From contig CAJNDS010001857.1 of NCBI GenBank assembly GCA_905221605.1, forward strand, positions 380,793-444,792: 64,000 bases of DNA, written 5' to 3'. This document shows, in pieces, positions 61,922-64,000 of the stretch. A program made the position numbers and the translations under genes. The notes beneath the pieces are model-generated. The model made no database searches. It saw only the letters and a list, made by a program, of their open reading frames with translations, and was not told the DNA's origin. Numbering within the stretch: position 1 is the first letter of the stretch; every line of letters starts with the position of its first letter. The stretch comes from Symbiodinium natans. Lineage: Eukaryota; Sar; Dinophyceae; Suessiales; Symbiodiniaceae.

Positions 61922-63750
61922 TACTTCCGGCGAACATGGCTTGGTTGTGCTTGGAGCTTGGATCTTGCGATGGACGACCGATTGTTGAAGGAGTGGCAAT
62001 GGGTTTGGTGGCACCGTTGATTGAGGTTCGTGGATTTCTCTTGCGGATTGACGTTAAGCAAATGTCTACAAGATGGTGGTTTTGACTTTTTGGCATGCAC
62101 AGCTTGGTGCGGCATGGAAGTGCTCTTGGATATCGACGACGTTGAGTACTGAGCGCGCGGGGAACCTGGTAGTTTGGTCGCTTCCGGTTTCTTTTGGTTG
62201 TTGCTGCTTGTTTGCTGGTTGTTTGGTTGGTTTGGTCGGTGGTGGTGTTCGTCCTTCTTGTTCTTCCTGCTTCTCACGGCGATCCGTTTCACACCTAGTT
62301 GCGAGACCCACAAGAACGGCCTACTGTGCTACTGATGTAGTAAAGAGGCGCCCGCTTAAAAAAAAAATATTTCCGGGAAAGGCGCGTAGTAGATTTCTGT
62401 TTCCTTTGTTGCAAGTTCCACAAGAAACGGTCTACTGCTGCTAATTGTGAATCGTTTTCTGTGTCTTTTGCGTTACGCGGACGACAAAGCATGTTGAGTC
62501 TTGGTCTGTGTCGCAGTTGCGTCTGTGGTTGGTAAAATGGTTTTCGTAGCTTCTTTTTGCGCTAGAGGGGCGTTGTGTTTGTTTTGGTGTTCTGGAGGCT
62601 TCGTTTTGTTCTTTAAAGTTTTCCTTTGCTATTGTGCGTAGGACGCGCCATGACAGTCAATATGGTTGAGTTTGAGGGCTTTGTGATGCGCACTTAGGTT
62701 AGAGATTTGCACAGCTGCATCAAATCGTTGCCTGAGCTTCCTTTTTCTTCCAGTAAACGTCGCGCAGTTGTCACAGCCATGCAGCCCCATCTTCGGGGAC
62801 CCGCCGACACCCGCCGTGTCGAAGTCAAGATCTGTGCGTCATCCTGTGAGGGTGCAACGTGGTGAGGTTTGTAGTTTTGTGTGCGTAGTTTTGGAGTCTG
62901 CTCAGCTTCTTGCAGTTTTTCCGTAGTTCCGAAGTGTGCTTAGTGACGTAGGAACATTTTGCCACGTTTTGCCTCATAGGGAATTGCTTTCGACGCTGGA
63001 GGGTAGTTTTGGAGGTCTTTTAGATCAAGCCTTTAGTTGGAGAGTGTGTGGAGCTTTTCCTCTGAAGTGTTGTCCGATCGTCTGAGCTTGGTTGCTTGGA
63101 TTGGACTTGCTGGAGTGTTGTTTTGGTTTGTGACCTAGGTGTCTTGTTTGGTATCTTGGTTTTTAACGGAACGCGCAAGGACCGCCTACTGATTGGCTGA
63201 CGCTCATTTTGTTTATGGTGAGCTCTTTTAGCGTCATAGCTGCACTTGCGTAAGCAAGCCTCAAGGATGTGAGACACGAGGCTGGCGTGCCGGTCCATGG
63301 ACCCAGCACATGCCTATGAGAGATTGGCCTTCCGGTCCACGGACCCAGCAAAGGCGCGACAGAAACACAGTAGTAAGCACAAAGAAGCTTGGAATGATGA
63401 CATGGATAAGTTGACCAGCTCTCCAAGATTGAAACACTGTGGGTGAGAAATGTAGATGCAGCTGGACACAATGACTGCGAAAAGAAGTAGAATCAGTGAA
63501 GGTGTAAAATATAAGACTCTGCTGCATCGGAGGTGGCTGATGGAAGCTACTAGGTTTATGCTGCTGGATGGGCAGTTTCTGATATCACGACAACGCAAGT
63601 AAGGACCCCCAACCATATACGACAAGTGATCAGAATATGCCCATCCTTCGATCTGTGATTTCACAAATGATCACCTGTAATCGAATGCAGCGGGCGTGTG
63701 CTGTCAGCAAAAGGAGTAATGCGAATACATACACAGAAGGATTCAAGATG
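61922..63750. other. Unrecognised DNA right of the satellite
   Basis: No supported gene. Two short similar words (ACAAGAACGGCCTACTG near 62311 and ACAAGAAACGGTCTACTG near 62421) and a near-duplicate of 26 bp (GGTCCA(T/C)GGACCCAGCA, near 63291 and 63335) are the only repeats noticed. The right part may be the 3' flank of the element whose coding end lies at 63751. Confidence 0.4.
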
Positions 63751-64000
63751 CTATTCGCCCACTAGTGCAAGGAGATAAGAATTCCTCATGATGATCTCAG
63801 CCTCATTTGAGGAGAGTTCCGCCACTCTCACCCCATCTTCAGAAGTGTATCTGTGACTGTCACCGATGTTCGCGTCTCGGATATCATGAAAGAAGGCTCT
63901 GTAGTGACCTGATTGTGGACTGCTGCCAAGATAGTATACGCCGGATACGACACGATAGGATTGCAATATTTCCGTCCATCCACCAGAGTAGGAATTAAAA
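63751..64000 (-). CDS. Partial C-terminal domain resembling ubiquitin-specific protease (runs off the window)
   Basis: The minus-strand frame is open from the window edge to the stop at 63751, about 82 codons. It contains SYRVVSGVYYLGSSPQSGHYRAFF, then YTSEDGVRV and RNSYLLALVGE. This matches the C-terminal His box of USP-type deubiquitinases: Y...G-x-S...GHY with the catalytic His, then an acidic residue pair and a closing Y-x-L strand. The upstream catalytic Cys box would lie outside the window. Since LINE-A in this window also ends in a USP-like segment, this is probably the 3' end of another LINE; a host USP gene is the alternative. Confidence 0.65.
   Translation of the reverse strand, partial: FNSYSGGWTEILQSYRVVSGVYYLGSSPQSGHYRAFFHDIRDANIGDSHRYTSEDGVRVAELSSNEAEIIMRNSYLLALVGE

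Noticed and set aside
1-64000. tRNA, rRNA or snRNA genes
   Set aside because: No cloverleaf, A/B box pair or rRNA core sequence was recognised by eye; a covariance-model scan would be needed to exclude small ones.

Overview
ORGANISM. This is nuclear DNA of a dinoflagellate. The decisive evidence is the 22-nt dinoflagellate spliced leader, which occurs intact at the 5' ends of two retrotransposon copies (43259-43280 on the minus strand and 43560-43581 on the plus strand). One of these is followed by decayed older leaders. Interstitial TTTAGGG arrays and the density of retroelements agree with this. The genus cannot be fixed from the sequence; a Symbiodiniaceae or other Suessiales member is plausible. 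I found no ordinary host gene that I can name. Nearly everything recognisable is mobile or repeated DNA.

LAYOUT. (1) 1-5.8 kb: degenerate and perfect TTTAGGG/CCCTAAA arrays, A/T/C-rich microsatellites and otherwise featureless sequence. (2) 5.8-32.0 kb, minus strand: one long LINE (called LINE-A) broken apart by two large tyrosine-recombinase (YR) retrotransposons. Its order is N-terminal region, EEP endonuclease, RT, two C2H2 fingers, basic linker, and a decayed C-terminal region resembling a ubiquitin-specific protease. YR element 1 (7526-16539) lies in the C-terminal region and has complete split direct repeats. YR element 2 (19623-28285) lies inside the endonuclease domain and has short inverted ends. 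(3) 32.0-34.3 kb: a 9-bp minisatellite and AT-rich DNA. (4) 34.27-37.0 kb: an element-like unit with about 550-bp inverted repeats around an unrecognised ORF. (5) 37.0-52.1 kb: three copies of a second LINE family (LINE-B). B1 and B2 are head to head around a GGGTTGAACC-type repeat; B2 and B3 meet at about 49.16 kb with their 3' parts facing. (6) 52.1-54.3 kb: AT-rich DNA and a mosaic of LINE-B and satellite fragments. (7) 54.29-61.92 kb: a tandem satellite with a unit of about 1.7 kb, preceded by an inverted partial copy. (8) 61.9-64 kb: mostly unrecognised, ending in a partial USP-like coding segment that runs off the window.

HOW THE GENES WORK TOGETHER. Both YR elements carry the same gene order, which is unusual: recombinase first, then a Gag-like zinc-finger protein, then a polyprotein. 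In both, the polyprotein reads 2OG-Fe(II)-oxygenase-like domain, C5-methyltransferase-like domain, RT, RNase H. In both, Gag and the polyprotein are in the same frame and separated by a single UGA followed by CAG UC, which suggests programmed stop-codon readthrough. In element 2 a small coiled-coil ORF overlaps the recombinase start as TGATG, which suggests termination-reinitiation. LINE-B likewise has ORF1 and the endonuclease-RT region in one frame across a UAG kept in both copies that cover it. These inferred expression signals, the paired DNA-modification domains and the stacked spliced leaders are the most interesting content of the window.
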